From: Streptomyces sp. NRRL S-1022
Lineage (GTDB): Bacteria; Actinomycetota; Actinomycetes; Streptomycetales; Streptomycetaceae
Length of the DNA stretch: 64,000 bases
Assembly (NCBI RefSeq): GCF_000720135.1
Contig: NZ_JOIU01000008.1
Location: 496,001-560,000, forward strand
Reading direction: 5' to 3'
Every line of letters begins with the position of its first letter. Within the stretch, counting starts at the first letter, position 1. Made by a program: the position numbers and the translations under genes. The notes under the pieces were generated by a model, which did not search any database, had not been told where the DNA came from, and worked only from the letters and a program-made list of their open reading frames with translations. Shown here in pieces: positions 42,992-52,793 of the stretch.

Positions 42992-44776
42992 CTACTGCAC
43001 GACCGTGATGCGGTCGGTCTTGGGCGGTGCGATCGGCGACGCGGCCGACGAGTTCGCCGTCAGGTACTTCTCCAGGGCGGTCAGGTCGTCCGCGCCGACC
43101 AGGTCGCCCGTGCCCTGCCCGAGGGTCGGGAAGCCGTCGCCGCCGCCCGCGAGGAAGCTGTTGGTGGCGACCCGGTAGGTGGCCGCGGGGTCGATCGGGG
43201 CCCCGTTCAGGCGGATGGAGCCGGTGACCACGCGGTCCGCGCCGGACCGGGTGAGGTCCAGGGTGTAGGTGAGCCCGGCGGACGGCTGGAGGATCTTCGG
43301 GGCCGCCGCGTTGGGGCCGCTCACCTGCTCCTTGAGCACCTGGACCAGCTGGGCGCCGGTGAAGTCCTGGAGGTTCACCGTGTTGGCGAACGGCTGCACC
43401 GTGAAGCCCTCGGCGTAGGTGACCACGCCGTCGCCCTCGGCGCCCTTGGCCGCGTAGGTGAGGCCCGCGCGGACCCCGCCGGGGTTCATCAGGGCCAGGC
43501 TCGTCCGCGGGTCCAGTTCACGGCCGTAGGCGAGCTGCGCGTCGGCGATGAGGTCGCCCATCGGGGACTCGGTGCCGGTGTTGCCGATGTCGGCGGAGAT
43601 GTGACCGATGGCGCGGTTGCCGATCGGCGCGGCCAGGGTGTTCCAGCGCGAGATCAGGTCGGTCATGTCCGCCGCCTTGGGGACGTCCCGGGTGACCACG
43701 TGGTTCGCGGACCTCACCGCCGTGCGCGCGATGTCGCCGGTGCGGCGGTCGTACGTCAGCGTGGTGTCGGTGTAGAGCCGGCCGAAGGAGGAGGCCGAGG
43801 TGACCATGCGGGGGCGGCCCGAGGGGTCGGGGACCGTGCAGACGTACGCCTGGTGGGTGTGGCCGGTGACCAGGGCGTCCACCGCCGGGGTCACGTGCTT
43901 GGCGATGTCCACGATCGGGCCGGAGATGCCGTCGCCGGCGCCCGGGGAGTCGCAGTCGTAGTTGTAGGAGCCGGAGGCCGGGTAGCCGCCCTCGTGGATC
44001 AGGGCCACGATCGACTGCACGCCCTGGCGCTGGAGCACCCTGGCGTACTTGTTGATGGTCTCGGTCTCGTCCTTGAAGCTCAGGCCCTTGACGCCGTCGG
44101 CGGAGACGATGTCCGGGGTGCCCTCCAGCGTGACCCCGATGAAGCCGATCCGGACGTCCTTCTTCTTCCAGATCCAGTACGGCTTCAGGATCGGCTTGCC
44201 GGTCTTCTCGTCCAGGACGTTCGCGGCCAGGTACGGGAAGTCGGCGCCCTCGAACCTCCGGTCCGTGTAGCAGCCGTCCTTCGGGTGGCAGCCGCCGTTC
44301 TGCAGGCGGCCCAGCTCCGTCGCGCCCTCGTCGAACTCGTGGTTGCCGACCGAGGTGACGTCCAGGTCCAGCTTGTTCAGCGCCTCGACGGTGGGCTCGT
44401 CGTGGAACAGGCCCGACAGCAGCGGGGAGGCGCCGACCAGGTCGCCGCCGGCCGCGGTGACCGAGTACGGGTGGCCCCGGCGGGCCTGGCGCAGATGGGT
44501 CGCGAGGTACTCGACACCGCCCGCGTCGATCGTCTTCGCCGTGCCGTCCGGCTGGAGTTCGGTGACCCGGCCGGAGGAGCCGGACGGGGGTTCCAGGTTG
44601 CCGTGCAGGTCGTTGAAGGAGAGCAGCTGGACGTCCTGGTAGCGGCCCGGACGGTGGTGGCTCTCGTGCGCGTCCGCCGGGAGGGCGGCGGTCAGCGCGG
44701 CCGCCGTGGCGAGACCGGCCGCGCTCGCGAGGAGCGCGTACGTGCGGCGTCTGGTGCGCCGGGGCGCGGCTGACAT
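42992..44776 (-). CDS. Secreted 5'-nucleotidase / UshA-like phosphoesterase
   Basis: A 594-residue exported enzyme. A twin-arginine-like signal peptide (residues 1-37, cleavage near ADAHES) leads to a metallophosphoesterase domain (~45-360) with FNDLHGN, GGDLVGASP, GNHEFDEG and VTGHTHQ metal-binding motifs. The C-terminal 5'-nucleotidase substrate domain (~385-570) follows. It likely dephosphorylates extracellular nucleotides and frees phosphate. It is divergent from mshD. Weak repeats in the promoter do not form a convincing PHO box. Confidence 0.93.
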   Translation of the reverse strand: MSAAPRRTRRRTYALLASAAGLATAAALTAALPADAHESHHRPGRYQDVQLLSFNDLHGNLEPPSGSSGRVTELQPDGTAKTIDAGGVEYLATHLRQARRGHPYSVTAAGGDLVGASPLLSGLFHDEPTVEALNKLDLDVTSVGNHEFDEGATELGRLQNGGCHPKDGCYTDRRFEGADFPYLAANVLDEKTGKPILKPYWIWKKKDVRIGFIGVTLEGTPDIVSADGVKGLSFKDETETINKYARVLQRQGVQSIVALIHEGGYPASGSYNYDCDSPGAGDGISGPIVDIAKHVTPAVDALVTGHTHQAYVCTVPDPSGRPRMVTSASSFGRLYTDTTLTYDRRTGDIARTAVRSANHVVTRDVPKAADMTDLISRWNTLAAPIGNRAIGHISADIGNTGTESPMGDLIADAQLAYGRELDPRTSLALMNPGGVRAGLTYAAKGAEGDGVVTYAEGFTVQPFANTVNLQDFTGAQLVQVLKEQVSGPNAAAPKILQPSAGLTYTLDLTRSGADRVVTGSIRLNGAPIDPAATYRVATNSFLAGGGDGFPTLGQGTGDLVGADDLTALEKYLTANSSAASPIAPPKTDRITVVQ

Positions 44777-44958
44777 GGGACCCCCCTGTGGGTCGGCTGT
44801 GGTGGCTCGGCGCAGCCTAAGGTCAACGCGCGTAGCACGACAGGGGGTTCGTGGTTACATCCTGGTTTCCCTTTGCCTGTTCCCCGGGGCTTCCTTTGCC
44901 GGTTCCTTGCGGCCGGTGTGCCGGGACTTCGCCCCGGCCGCCCCGTAGTCTCGTACGC

Positions 44959-45885
44959 ATGAGCAGCGACGACACCGTACCGGGCTTCCCCGCCCGCTCC
45001 ATCGAGACCATTTCGGCGCTCACCCCGGACCGGGCCGAGGCCGTCCTGAGCCTGATCGGCGAGGCCGCCCGGGTCGACGGTCAGCAGCCGGTGTCCGAGC
45101 AGGGCCGGCTGCAGCTGCGCGGCGGGGCCCGCGAGGGCGTCTCGCACCTGCTGCTGTCCGTCGACGGCGAACTCGTCGGCTACGCCCAGCTGGAGGACAC
45201 CGACCCGGTGGAGGCGCCGGCCGCCGAGCTGGTCGTGCACCCCGGGCACCGCGGGCACGGGCACGGGCGGGCGCTCGGCGCGGCCCTGCTCGCCGCCTCC
45301 GGCAAGCGGCTGCGGGTGTGGGCGCACGGCGGGCACCCGGCCGCCCGGCACCTCGCCCAGGTGCTCGGTCTGACCCTGTTCCGCGAACTGCGCCAGATGC
45401 GGCTGCCGTTGACCGGGCTGGAGCTGCCCGATCCGGTGCTGCCGGAGGGCGTGACGGTACGGGCCTTCGTGCCCGGCAAGGACGACACGGCCTGGCTCGC
45501 GGTGAACGCCGCCGCCTTCGCCCACCACCCCGAGCAGGGCTCGCTGACCCAGCGCGACCTGGACGACCGCAAGGCCCAGCCCTGGTTCGACCCGGCCGGT
45601 TTCTTCCTCGCCGAGCGGCGCGGTGAGCTGGTCGGCTTCCACTGGACCAAGGTGCACGCCGAGGAGGGGCTCGGCGAGGTGTACGTCCTCGGGGTGCGGC
45701 CCGGCGAGCAGGGCGGCGGCCTCGGCAAGGCCCTGACCACCGTCGGCCTGCGCCACCTGGCCGCCCAGCAGCTGCCGACCGCGATGCTCTACGTCGACGC
45801 CGACAACAAGGCGGCGGTGTCGGTGTACGAGCGCCTGGGCTTCACGGTCCACGAGACGGACCTGATGTACCGCACCGAAACCTGA
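44959..45885 (+). CDS. mshD: Mycothiol acetyltransferase
   Basis: MshD performs the last step of mycothiol synthesis, acetylating Cys-GlcN-Ins. The 308-residue protein has two GNAT domains (residues ~1-135 and ~150-308). Acetyl-CoA loops are visible as HPGHRGHGHGRALG in the first domain and VRPGEQGGGLGKAL in the second. The end VSVYERLGFTVHETDLMYR is typical. ATG 44959 follows a TAGTCT-like hexamer, so it is probably leaderless. The neighbouring terminator ends the gene. Confidence 0.94.
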   Translation: MSSDDTVPGFPARSIETISALTPDRAEAVLSLIGEAARVDGQQPVSEQGRLQLRGGAREGVSHLLLSVDGELVGYAQLEDTDPVEAPAAELVVHPGHRGHGHGRALGAALLAASGKRLRVWAHGGHPAARHLAQVLGLTLFRELRQMRLPLTGLELPDPVLPEGVTVRAFVPGKDDTAWLAVNAAAFAHHPEQGSLTQRDLDDRKAQPWFDPAGFFLAERRGELVGFHWTKVHAEEGLGEVYVLGVRPGEQGGGLGKALTTVGLRHLAAQQLPTAMLYVDADNKAAVSVYERLGFTVHETDLMYRTET

Positions 45886-45911
45886 CATCTCCCCCATGTG
45901 CGGGGGGCGCG

Positions 45912-45944
45912 AGGGGCGGTCGCCTTGACGACCGCCCCTCTTTT
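45912..45944 (+). terminator. Terminator of mshD
   Basis: AGGGGCGGTCG and CGACCGCCCCT form a perfect 11-bp stem with a CCTTGA loop, followed by CTTTT. It lies 27 bases after the mshD stop. Confidence 0.9.
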
Positions 45945-45947
45945 GCA

Positions 45948-45981
45948 CCACCCTTTCACTACTCAATTAGTGAAAGGGTGG
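45948..45981. promoter_or_regulatory. Long inverted-repeat operator of the YtrA-type regulator
   Basis: CCACCCTTTCACTA and TAGTGAAAGGGTGG are perfect 14-bp arms around a 6-base spacer. The right arm overlaps the ribosome site of the GntR gene that follows. Such long palindromes are typical operators of YtrA-type GntR proteins. The regulator probably represses the whole ABC cassette from here. Confidence 0.8.
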
Positions 45982-45986
45982 ACCCG

Positions 45987-46373
45987 ATGGTCGAGTACCG
46001 CATCGACCGGCACAGCGGCGTGGCCACCTATGTGCAGATCGTCCAGCAGACGAAGCAGGCCCTGCGCATGGGCCTGCTGCGGCCGGGTGACCGGCTGCCC
46101 ACCGCACGCGAGGTCGTGGAGGCCACCGCCATCAACCCCAACACCGTCCTGAAGGCGTACCGCGAACTGGAACGCGAGGGCCTGGTGGAGGCCCGCCGCG
46201 GCCTCGGCACCTTCGTCCGGCGGTCCCTGGGCACCGCCCCCGCCGACTCGCCGCTGCGCACGGAGCTGGAGGCCTGGGCGGAGCGCGCCCGCGCCGCCGG
46301 CCTGGAGCGCGAGGACGTGGCCGCACTCTTCACTGCCGTACTCGACAAGCACTTCCAGGGAGACCCGACATGA
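45987..46373 (+). CDS. YtrA-type GntR regulator of an ABC exporter cassette
   Basis: A 128-residue GntR protein of the short YtrA type: winged helix at residues ~10-75 (MGLLRPGDRLPTAREVVE, then INPNTVLKAYRELEREGL) and only a small C-terminal dimerisation part. YtrA regulators usually control ABC genes and respond to envelope-active compounds. ATG 45987 has GGGTGG upstream, overlapping the operator; GTG 45978 is an alternative. Its stop overlaps the ABC ATPase start (ATGA). Confidence 0.9.
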   Translation: MVEYRIDRHSGVATYVQIVQQTKQALRMGLLRPGDRLPTAREVVEATAINPNTVLKAYRELEREGLVEARRGLGTFVRRSLGTAPADSPLRTELEAWAERARAAGLEREDVAALFTAVLDKHFQGDPT

Positions 46374-47272
46374 GCAGCGACACGGCGTTGAGGGCCGAGG
46401 CTCTGGGGAAACGATTCGGCCTGCGGGGCGGCTGGGCCCTGCGGGACTGCTCGTTCCGGCTGCCCACCGGACGGGTGTGCGCGGTCGTCGGCCCCAACGG
46501 CGCCGGCAAGTCCACCCTGCTGGCCCTGGCCGCCGGGCTCACCGTCCCCACCGAGGGCAGCGTGACCGTCCTCGGCACCACCCCGGCCGCCGCCCGCCCC
46601 CGGGTCGGCTACATCGCCCAGGACAAGCCGCTGTACCCGCAGCTCACCATCGCCGAGACGCTGCGCATGGGCGCCGACCTCAACCCCGGGCGCTGGGACG
46701 CGGCCGGCGCCGAGCGGGTCGTCGCGGGCGGCGACCTCGACCCCAAGGCCCGCGTCCGCTCCCTCTCCGGCGGCCAGCGCACCCGGGTCGCGCTCGCCCT
46801 CGCCCTCGGCAAGCGGCCCGGACTGCTGCTCCTGGACGAGCCGATGGCCGACCTGGACCCGCTGGCCCGGCACGAGCTGATGGGCACGCTGATGGCGCAG
46901 GCCGCCCAGTACGGCACCACCATCGTGATGTCCTCGCACGTCGTCGCCGAGCTGGAGGACTCCTGCGACCACCTGCTGCTCGTCGGCGGCGGCCGGATCC
47001 GGCTGGCCGGCGAGATCGACGACCTGCTCGCCGCCCACCTGAGGGTGACCGGCGCCGGCGAACCGGCCCGGCTGGACGCGCACACCGTGGTCGAGTCCCG
47101 GGTCACCGGCCGCCAGCTCACCGCGCTGATCCGCCCCGCCGGAGCGCTCGGCGACGACTGGCGCACCGCCACGCCCTCCCTGGAGGAACTGGTCCTCGCC
47201 CACCTGCGCAACCCCGCGGCCCCCGCCCTGACCCCCGCCGGGACCGCGGAGAACGAGGAGCACGCCGCGTGA
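46370..47272 (+). CDS. ABC transporter ATP-binding protein
   Basis: A 300-residue ATPase with Walker A (VGPNGAGKSTLLAL), signature LSGGQRTRVALALAL, Walker B (LLLLDEPMADLDP) and the switch-region histidine (MSSHVVAE). A ~75-residue C-terminal extension may contact the membrane subunit. It starts with a 4-base overlap of the GntR stop and ends with a 4-base overlap of the first membrane subunit. The drug-exporter type subfamily is likely; the substrate is unknown. Confidence 0.94.
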   Translation: MSSDTALRAEALGKRFGLRGGWALRDCSFRLPTGRVCAVVGPNGAGKSTLLALAAGLTVPTEGSVTVLGTTPAAARPRVGYIAQDKPLYPQLTIAETLRMGADLNPGRWDAAGAERVVAGGDLDPKARVRSLSGGQRTRVALALALGKRPGLLLLDEPMADLDPLARHELMGTLMAQAAQYGTTIVMSSHVVAELEDSCDHLLLVGGGRIRLAGEIDDLLAAHLRVTGAGEPARLDAHTVVESRVTGRQLTALIRPAGALGDDWRTATPSLEELVLAHLRNPAAPALTPAGTAENEEHAA

Positions 47273-48294
47273 CCGCCGCCCTGAGCGCCCCCGCCCCGGC
47301 ACGCCCCGCCCCGCGCCAGGTCCGCTGGCTGCTGCGCCTGCACCGCCCCGCCCTGGCCACCTGGGCCGTCCTCGTCGCCGGCCTGGCCGGCGCGCTGCTG
47401 TGGCTGGGGGGCCCGCTGACCGACGCCGCCGCGACCGCCTGGCACGACTACGACGCCACCTGCGCACGCGACCTCCCGTGCCGGTACGACCAGGCCGCGA
47501 TCCTGCGCTACAAGGACGTGTACCAGTACACGACCACCGCCCTCCTCCTGATCCCGTTCCTGGCCGCCGCCTGGGCCGGCGCCGCCCTGACCGGCCGCGA
47601 GGTGGAGACCGGCACGGCACGGCTCGGCTGGACCCAGGGCGTCTCCCCGCTCCGCTGGCTCGCCGCCCGGCTCACCGTCCCGGCCCTCCTGATCACCGCC
47701 GGCGCCGCCGTGCTCGGGATGCTGCACCAGACGGCCTGGGCGGCGGGGCACGGCCGGATCGACACCGCCAAGCCCTGGGACGACGTGCCCACCTTCTACA
47801 CGGGCGGCCCGCTGATCGCCGGTCTCGCGCTGGCCGGCCTGCTCATCGGCGCCCTCGTCGGACTGCTCACCGGCCGCTCGCTGGTCGCGCTGTGCGTCTC
47901 CGCGCTCTCCACGGCCGTGCTGTGGATCGGCGTCCACACGGCCCTGCCGCACCTGTGGCCGGTCGCCACCAGCGTCAGCGGGCGCCGGGGCTTCCCCTCG
48001 TACTCGGGCATCAAGGTCGCGGAGGGCATCGTCACCCCGGGCGGTGCGCACCGGCCCGTCTCCACCTGCACCGTCGACCTCAGCCCGGAGTGCCGGGCCC
48101 TCAACGACCGGCGGGGCACGGCCGGCTTCTACATCGACTACCACCCCTACTCCCACCGCTGGCCCCTCCAGCTGGCCGCGACCGGCGCGCTCCTCGCCCT
48201 CGCGGTCCTGCTGGCCCTGGCCGCGCTCCTGCTGCTGCACCGCCGGACCACGACCGGCGGCACCGGCACCGGCCACGAGGGGGCCGCCGTATGA
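47269..48294 (+). CDS. ABC exporter membrane subunit 1
   Basis: A 341-residue protein with about six hydrophobic helices: one near residues 30-47, a cluster (~85-200), and a last one near 300-325. The GREVETGTARLGWTQGVSPLRW motif occurs again in the next gene, so the two membrane proteins are homologous and likely form a heterodimer. An extracytoplasmic stretch between helices holds cysteines (CARDLPCRYD, CTVDLSPECR). The GTG start overlaps the ATPase stop. Substrate unknown. Confidence 0.88.
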   Translation: MTAALSAPAPARPAPRQVRWLLRLHRPALATWAVLVAGLAGALLWLGGPLTDAAATAWHDYDATCARDLPCRYDQAAILRYKDVYQYTTTALLLIPFLAAAWAGAALTGREVETGTARLGWTQGVSPLRWLAARLTVPALLITAGAAVLGMLHQTAWAAGHGRIDTAKPWDDVPTFYTGGPLIAGLALAGLLIGALVGLLTGRSLVALCVSALSTAVLWIGVHTALPHLWPVATSVSGRRGFPSYSGIKVAEGIVTPGGAHRPVSTCTVDLSPECRALNDRRGTAGFYIDYHPYSHRWPLQLAATGALLALAVLLALAALLLLHRRTTTGGTGTGHEGAAV

Positions 48295-49154
48295 GCGGCG
48301 CCGCACCGGCCCTGCACCGCACGGTGCTGCGCCTGCACCGCACCGCCCTGGCCTGCTGGGCACTGTTCGTCACGGCCGTACTCGGCGGGCTGGGATGGCT
48401 GGGCGGGATCAGCGCCCCGCACATCCGGCACCTGGAGGCGACCTGCACCCCCGTGGACAACCTGTGCAACATCCCCTACGTCGGCTGGGTCTACGGCGAA
48501 CGCCTCGACAACGTCGCCTCGGTGATCGGCTACGGCTTCCTCGCCGTCGCCGCCTACGCCGGCGGCGCGCTGATCGGCCGCGAGATGGAGACCGGCACGG
48601 CCCAGCTGGCCTGGACGCAAGGGGTGACGCCCACCCGCTGGCTGGCCGCCAAGCTCGCCGTGCCCGCGCTGGCGCTCACGGCCGGCGACGGCGTCCTGGT
48701 GGCCGCCTTCCGCTGGGCCTGGTCGCCCCACCGCGACCTGCGCCCCGGTGACGACTGGTCCTTCGGCGGCATCTTCCTGGCCCGCGGCCCGGCCACACCG
48801 GCGTACGCCCTGTGCGCCCTGGCGGTCGGCGCGCTCACCGCGCTCCTGCTGCGCCGCGCGCTGCCCGCGCTGGCGGTGTCCCTGGGCGCGACGGGGCTGC
48901 TCCACCTCGTGCTGGCCCGCGTCCGCCCGTACCTGTGGCCGAGGCTCACCCGGACCGAACCGCACGCGTTCGAGCTGGACGACAGCGCCTGGCAGGTGGC
49001 ACAGGGCAGGACCGCCGACGGCGGTTACCGGGCCGCCTACCACCCGCCGTCCCATTTCTGGCCGCTGCACCTGTCGGAGACCGGCATCGTGCTGGCCGCC
49101 GCCGCGCTCGCCACCGCCGCCGCCTTCGCGCTGGTGCGCCGGCGCACGGCCTGA
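48291..49154 (+). CDS. ABC exporter membrane subunit 2
   Basis: A 287-residue paralogue of the preceding subunit, with the same RTVLRLHRTALACWALF start and GREMETGTAQLAWTQGVTPTRW motif, and about six membrane helices. The loop between helix 1 and 2 again holds cysteines (CTPVDNLCNIPY). It overlaps the preceding stop by four bases (ATGA). A GC-rich hairpin region without T-run (about 49160-49205) follows and probably ends the cassette. Confidence 0.86.
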   Translation: MSGAAPALHRTVLRLHRTALACWALFVTAVLGGLGWLGGISAPHIRHLEATCTPVDNLCNIPYVGWVYGERLDNVASVIGYGFLAVAAYAGGALIGREMETGTAQLAWTQGVTPTRWLAAKLAVPALALTAGDGVLVAAFRWAWSPHRDLRPGDDWSFGGIFLARGPATPAYALCALAVGALTALLLRRALPALAVSLGATGLLHLVLARVRPYLWPRLTRTEPHAFELDDSAWQVAQGRTADGGYRAAYHPPSHFWPLHLSETGIVLAAAALATAAAFALVRRRTA

Positions 49155-49415
49155 CCCCTGCCGCCGTCCGCCCCTCCACGGGGGGAGGGGCGAACGGTGG
49201 CGGCGCGCCGGACGCCCGTGGGCCGCCCCGCCATATCCCGCACGTCATGTCGCCGTAACCATTGATTCAGCCTGGCTTGCGACGCTCGGCGAATGAAGCC
49301 CGCCGTGCCAGAGCCTTCGCCGCCCCCCGAGGGGTCCGCGGGGAACGGGGCCGTGACGCTCCCGCCCGCACGATCCGACGCGCCTGTGTCGCCCGTCGCG
49401 CGGAAGAATGGGTTC

Positions 49416-51707
49416 ATGAGGCAGCAAGACACCCAGGCAGATGCCCACCCGTCACCCGCCACCGCCCTCGGCGGAGGCCCTGCGGGCCGCAGCGACAATC
49501 CAAACCCCCAGCCGTCCGTGGGCTCCCTCGCCGCGCACCGCCAGCGCGCCGTGGCCGCCGCCGTGTCCGACCTGGAACCCGACATCGACGCGGATCTCGA
49601 CGCGTACGAGGAGGCCCAGGCCGAAGGCGCCCCCCTGCCCCAGGGCCGCTTCCTCGACCGGGAGCGCAGCTGGCTCGCCTTCAACGAGCGCGTCCTGGAG
49701 CTGGCCGAGGACCCGAACACCCCGCTGCTGGAACGCGCGAACTTCCTCGCGATCTTCGCCAGCAACCTGGACGAGTTCTTCATGGTCCGGGTGGCCGGCC
49801 TGAAGCGGCGCATCGCCACCGGCGTCGCCACCCGCTCCGCCTCCGGCCTCCAGCCGCGCGAGGTGCTGGAGATGATCTGGGCCCGCTCCCGCGAGCTGAT
49901 GGCCCGGCACGCCGCCTGCTACCACGAGGACGTCGCCCCCGCACTCGCCGACGAGGGCATCCACCTGGTCCGCTGGTCGGAGCTGACCGAGAAGGAGCAG
50001 GCCCGCCTCTTCACGCTGTTCCGGCACCAGATCTTCCCGGTGCTCACCCCGCTGGCCGTCGACCCCGCGCACCCCTTCCCGTACATCTCCGGCCTGTCCC
50101 TGAACCTGGCCGTCGTGGTGCGCAACCCGGTCAGCGGCCACAAGCACTTCGCGCGCGTGAAGGTGCCGCCGCTGCTGACCCGCTTCCTGGAGGCATCCCC
50201 GGGCCGCTACGTGCCCATCGAGGACGTCATCGCGGCCCCCAACCACCTGGAAGAGCTGTTCCCGGGCATGGAGATCCTGGAGCACCACGCCTTCCGGATC
50301 ACCCGCAACGAGGACCTGGAGGTCGAGGAGGACGACACCGAGAACCTCCTGCAGGCCCTGGAGAAGGAACTCATGCGGCGCCGCTTCGGCCCGCCCGTGC
50401 GCCTGGAGGTCGAGGAGTCCATCGACCGGGAGGTGCTGGACCTGCTGGTCCGCGAGCTGAAGATCTCCGAGGCCGAGGTCTACCCGCTGCCCGGCCCGCT
50501 CGACCTCACCGGCCTCTTCCGCATCCACGGCCTGGACCGGCCGGAGCTGAAGTACCCGAAGTTCATCGCCGGAACCCACCGCGACCTCGCCGAGGTCGAG
50601 TCGGCCTCCCCGCCCGACATCTTCGCGGCCCTGCGCGCCCGGGACGTGCTCCTGCACCACCCGTACGACAGCTTCTCCACCTCCGTGCAGGCCTTCCTGG
50701 AGCAGGCGGCGGCCGACCCCGACGTCCTCGCCATCAAGCAGACCCTGTACCGCACCTCCGGCGACTCCCCCATAGTCGACGCGCTCATCGACGCCGCCGA
50801 GTCCGGCAAGCAGGTCCTCGTCCTGGTCGAGATCAAGGCCCGCTTCGACGAGCACGCCAACATCAAGTGGGCCCGCAAGCTGGAGGAGGCCGGCTGCCAC
50901 GTCGTCTACGGCCTGGTCGGCCTGAAGACGCACTGCAAGCTGTCCCTGGTGGTCCGCCAGGAGGGCGAGACCCTGCGCCGCTACAGCCACGTCGGCACCG
51001 GCAACTACCACCCGAAGACGGCCCGCCTGTACGAGGACCTCGGCCTGCTCACCGCCGACCCGCAGGTCGGCGCGGACCTCTCCGACCTGTTCAACCGGCT
51101 GTCCGGCTACTCCCGCCGGGAGACCTACCGCCGCCTGCTGGTGGCCCCCAAGTCGCTGCGCGACGGCCTGATCGCGCGGATCGACAAAGAGGTCCAGCAC
51201 CACCGCGCGGGCCGTCCGGCCTTCGTCCGCATCAAGGTCAACTCGATGGTGGACGAGGCGGTCATCGACGCGCTCTACCGGGCCTCCCAGGCGGGCGTGC
51301 CGGTCGACGTCTGGGTGCGGGGCATCTGCGCCGTGCGCCCGGGCGTCACGGGCCTGTCGGAGAACATCCGGGTCCGCTCCATCCTCGGCCGCTTCCTGGA
51401 GCACTCCCGGGTCTTCGCCTTCGGCAACGGCGGCGAACCCGAGGTGTGGTTCGGCAGCGCCGACATGATGCACCGCAACCTCGACCGCCGGATAGAGGCC
51501 CTGGTCCGGGTCGTCGACCCCGGCCACCGCGCGGCCCTCAACCGGCTGCTGGACACCGGCATGTCCGACGGCACCGCCTCCTGGCACCTCGGCCCGGACG
51601 GCGAATGGACACGGCACGCGACCGACACGGACGGCCAGCCCCTGCGCAACGTCCAGGAGATGCTCATAGACGCCCGGAGGCGCCGGCGTGGCACAGCAAC
51701 ACCTTGA
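49416..51707 (+). CDS. ppk: Polyphosphate kinase
   Basis: A 763-residue Ppk1. It polymerises ATP gamma-phosphate into polyphosphate and can run backwards. The N-terminal extension (~70 residues, disordered) precedes the N domain ([19 protein letters not shown]), the head domain and the two catalytic phospholipase D-like domains. The autophosphorylated histidine is in [19 protein letters not shown], and [12 protein letters not shown] is another conserved motif. The start may be ATG 49416 or 49293; neither has a strong ribosome site. It overlaps the CHAD gene by 20 bases. Confidence 0.94.
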   Translation: MRQQDTQADAHPSPATALGGGPAGRSDNPNPQPSVGSLAAHRQRAVAAAVSDLEPDIDADLDAYEEAQAEGAPLPQGRFLDRERSWLAFNERVLELAEDPNTPLLERANFLAIFASNLDEFFMVRVAGLKRRIATGVATRSASGLQPREVLEMIWARSRELMARHAACYHEDVAPALADEGIHLVRWSELTEKEQARLFTLFRHQIFPVLTPLAVDPAHPFPYISGLSLNLAVVVRNPVSGHKHFARVKVPPLLTRFLEASPGRYVPIEDVIAAPNHLEELFPGMEILEHHAFRITRNEDLEVEEDDTENLLQALEKELMRRRFGPPVRLEVEESIDREVLDLLVRELKISEAEVYPLPGPLDLTGLFRIHGLDRPELKYPKFIAGTHRDLAEVESASPPDIFAALRARDVLLHHPYDSFSTSVQAFLEQAAADPDVLAIKQTLYRTSGDSPIVDALIDAAESGKQVLVLVEIKARFDEHANIKWARKLEEAGCHVVYGLVGLKTHCKLSLVVRQEGETLRRYSHVGTGNYHPKTARLYEDLGLLTADPQVGADLSDLFNRLSGYSRRETYRRLLVAPKSLRDGLIARIDKEVQHHRAGRPAFVRIKVNSMVDEAVIDALYRASQAGVPVDVWVRGICAVRPGVTGLSENIRVRSILGRFLEHSRVFAFGNGGEPEVWFGSADMMHRNLDRRIEALVRVVDPGHRAALNRLLDTGMSDGTASWHLGPDGEWTRHATDTDGQPLRNVQEMLIDARRRRRGTATP

Positions 51708-52776
51708 CCCGACGGACCCCACGGCCGAGCCGGTGACCGGCGACGCCCTCGCGGACTACCTGCGCGCCCGGGCCACGGAGTTCCTCCGCGCCCTGCGCCT
51801 GCACCGGGAGGGGGGCGCGGAGGGGTCCGTCGACGCGGCCCGCGCACTGCGCCGCTCGGCCCGCCGCATCAGCGGCAGCCTGCACACCTTCCGCCCGCTC
51901 CTCGACCCCGGCTGGTCCGAGGAGATCCGCCCGGAACTGGCCTGGCTGTCCGGCACCCTGGGCCTGGAGCACGCGTACGAGGCGCGCCTGGAACGGCTGT
52001 TGCTGGCGCTGCACCGGCTGTCGGGCGCCGTCGTCTTCCCGGAGCCGGCCGCCGTGGCCGCGGGCCGTCGTGCCGCCGGTGCGACGCCCGGCCCGAGGAA
52101 GGCGACGGGTCCCGGCGGCGGCCCGGCCGGCGCGACGGCGACGACGGAGCGCGGCAGCCTCACCGTGGGCGCGGCGAAGGCCGGCGCCCTGCTGGAGCGC
52201 CAGCTCACCCTGGCCCGGACGAGGGCCCACTCCACGGCGCTCCAGGCCCTCGGCTCCGCCCGCTTCCACGCCGTGGCCGACAAGGTCGCCGTACTCGCCA
52301 GCGAGGTCCCGCTCACCCCCGCCGCCCCCGCCACCGGCCTGCACCCCCTGGCCGCCGCGGCCGAGGAGCGGCTCACGGACGCCGTCGCCGCGCTCCCGCT
52401 GATCACCGCCGGCCACCCCTACAACGCCGAGGCCCTGGTCCACGGCCTGTCCCCGGATCCGTCCCCGCACCCCCAGGACAGCCCCTGGCACCAGGTCCGG
52501 CTGCTGCTGCGCCTGCACCGGTACGCCCGTGAGGTGCTGCTCGGCGCCCACGCCACCGCGGACGTACGGCTGCTGACGGCGGGCCAGGCGCTGAACCGGC
52601 ACCGGGACGCCTCCGAGGCGGCCGCGGCGGCGGCCCAGGCGGCCCGCACCCCCCGGATCACCCCGGCGACGGCCTACGCGCTCGGCGTGCTCCACGCCGA
52701 CCAGCGGCACGAGGTGGAGGCGGCCCGGTTCGCGTTCCAGCAGGCGTGGCAGAAGCAGACCGTCGACGCGCCCTGA
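51688..52776 (+). CDS. CHAD domain protein (polyphosphate-binding)
   Basis: A 362-residue helical protein. The CHAD domain (conserved histidine alpha-helical) binds polyphosphate through basic/histidine helices. Here the arginine-rich [17 protein letters not shown] (residues ~52-68) and the [20 protein letters not shown] (~270-285) helices fit. The GTG start lies 20 bases inside ppk, so the two proteins are coupled and probably meet on polyphosphate granules. A low-complexity loop (about residues 118-155) interrupts the domain. Confidence 0.88.
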   Translation: MAQQHLDPTDPTAEPVTGDALADYLRARATEFLRALRLHREGGAEGSVDAARALRRSARRISGSLHTFRPLLDPGWSEEIRPELAWLSGTLGLEHAYEARLERLLLALHRLSGAVVFPEPAAVAAGRRAAGATPGPRKATGPGGGPAGATATTERGSLTVGAAKAGALLERQLTLARTRAHSTALQALGSARFHAVADKVAVLASEVPLTPAAPATGLHPLAAAAEERLTDAVAALPLITAGHPYNAEALVHGLSPDPSPHPQDSPWHQVRLLLRLHRYAREVLLGAHATADVRLLTAGQALNRHRDASEAAAAAAQAARTPRITPATAYALGVLHADQRHEVEAARFAFQQAWQKQTVDAP

Positions 52777-52793
52777 CCCCACGAGGAGGCGGT

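Noticed and set aside
44847..44906. Possible PHO box between the nucleotidase and mshD genes
   Set aside because: The GTTNC-like words do not keep an 11-base step. The clearer repeat there (CTTTGCC(T/G)GTTCC twice, 23 bases apart) is not a PHO unit.
49230..49290. Possible PHO box before ppk (GTCATGTCGCCGTAACCATTG)
   Set aside because: Only loosely similar to the consensus. I could not score it, so it is not annotated.
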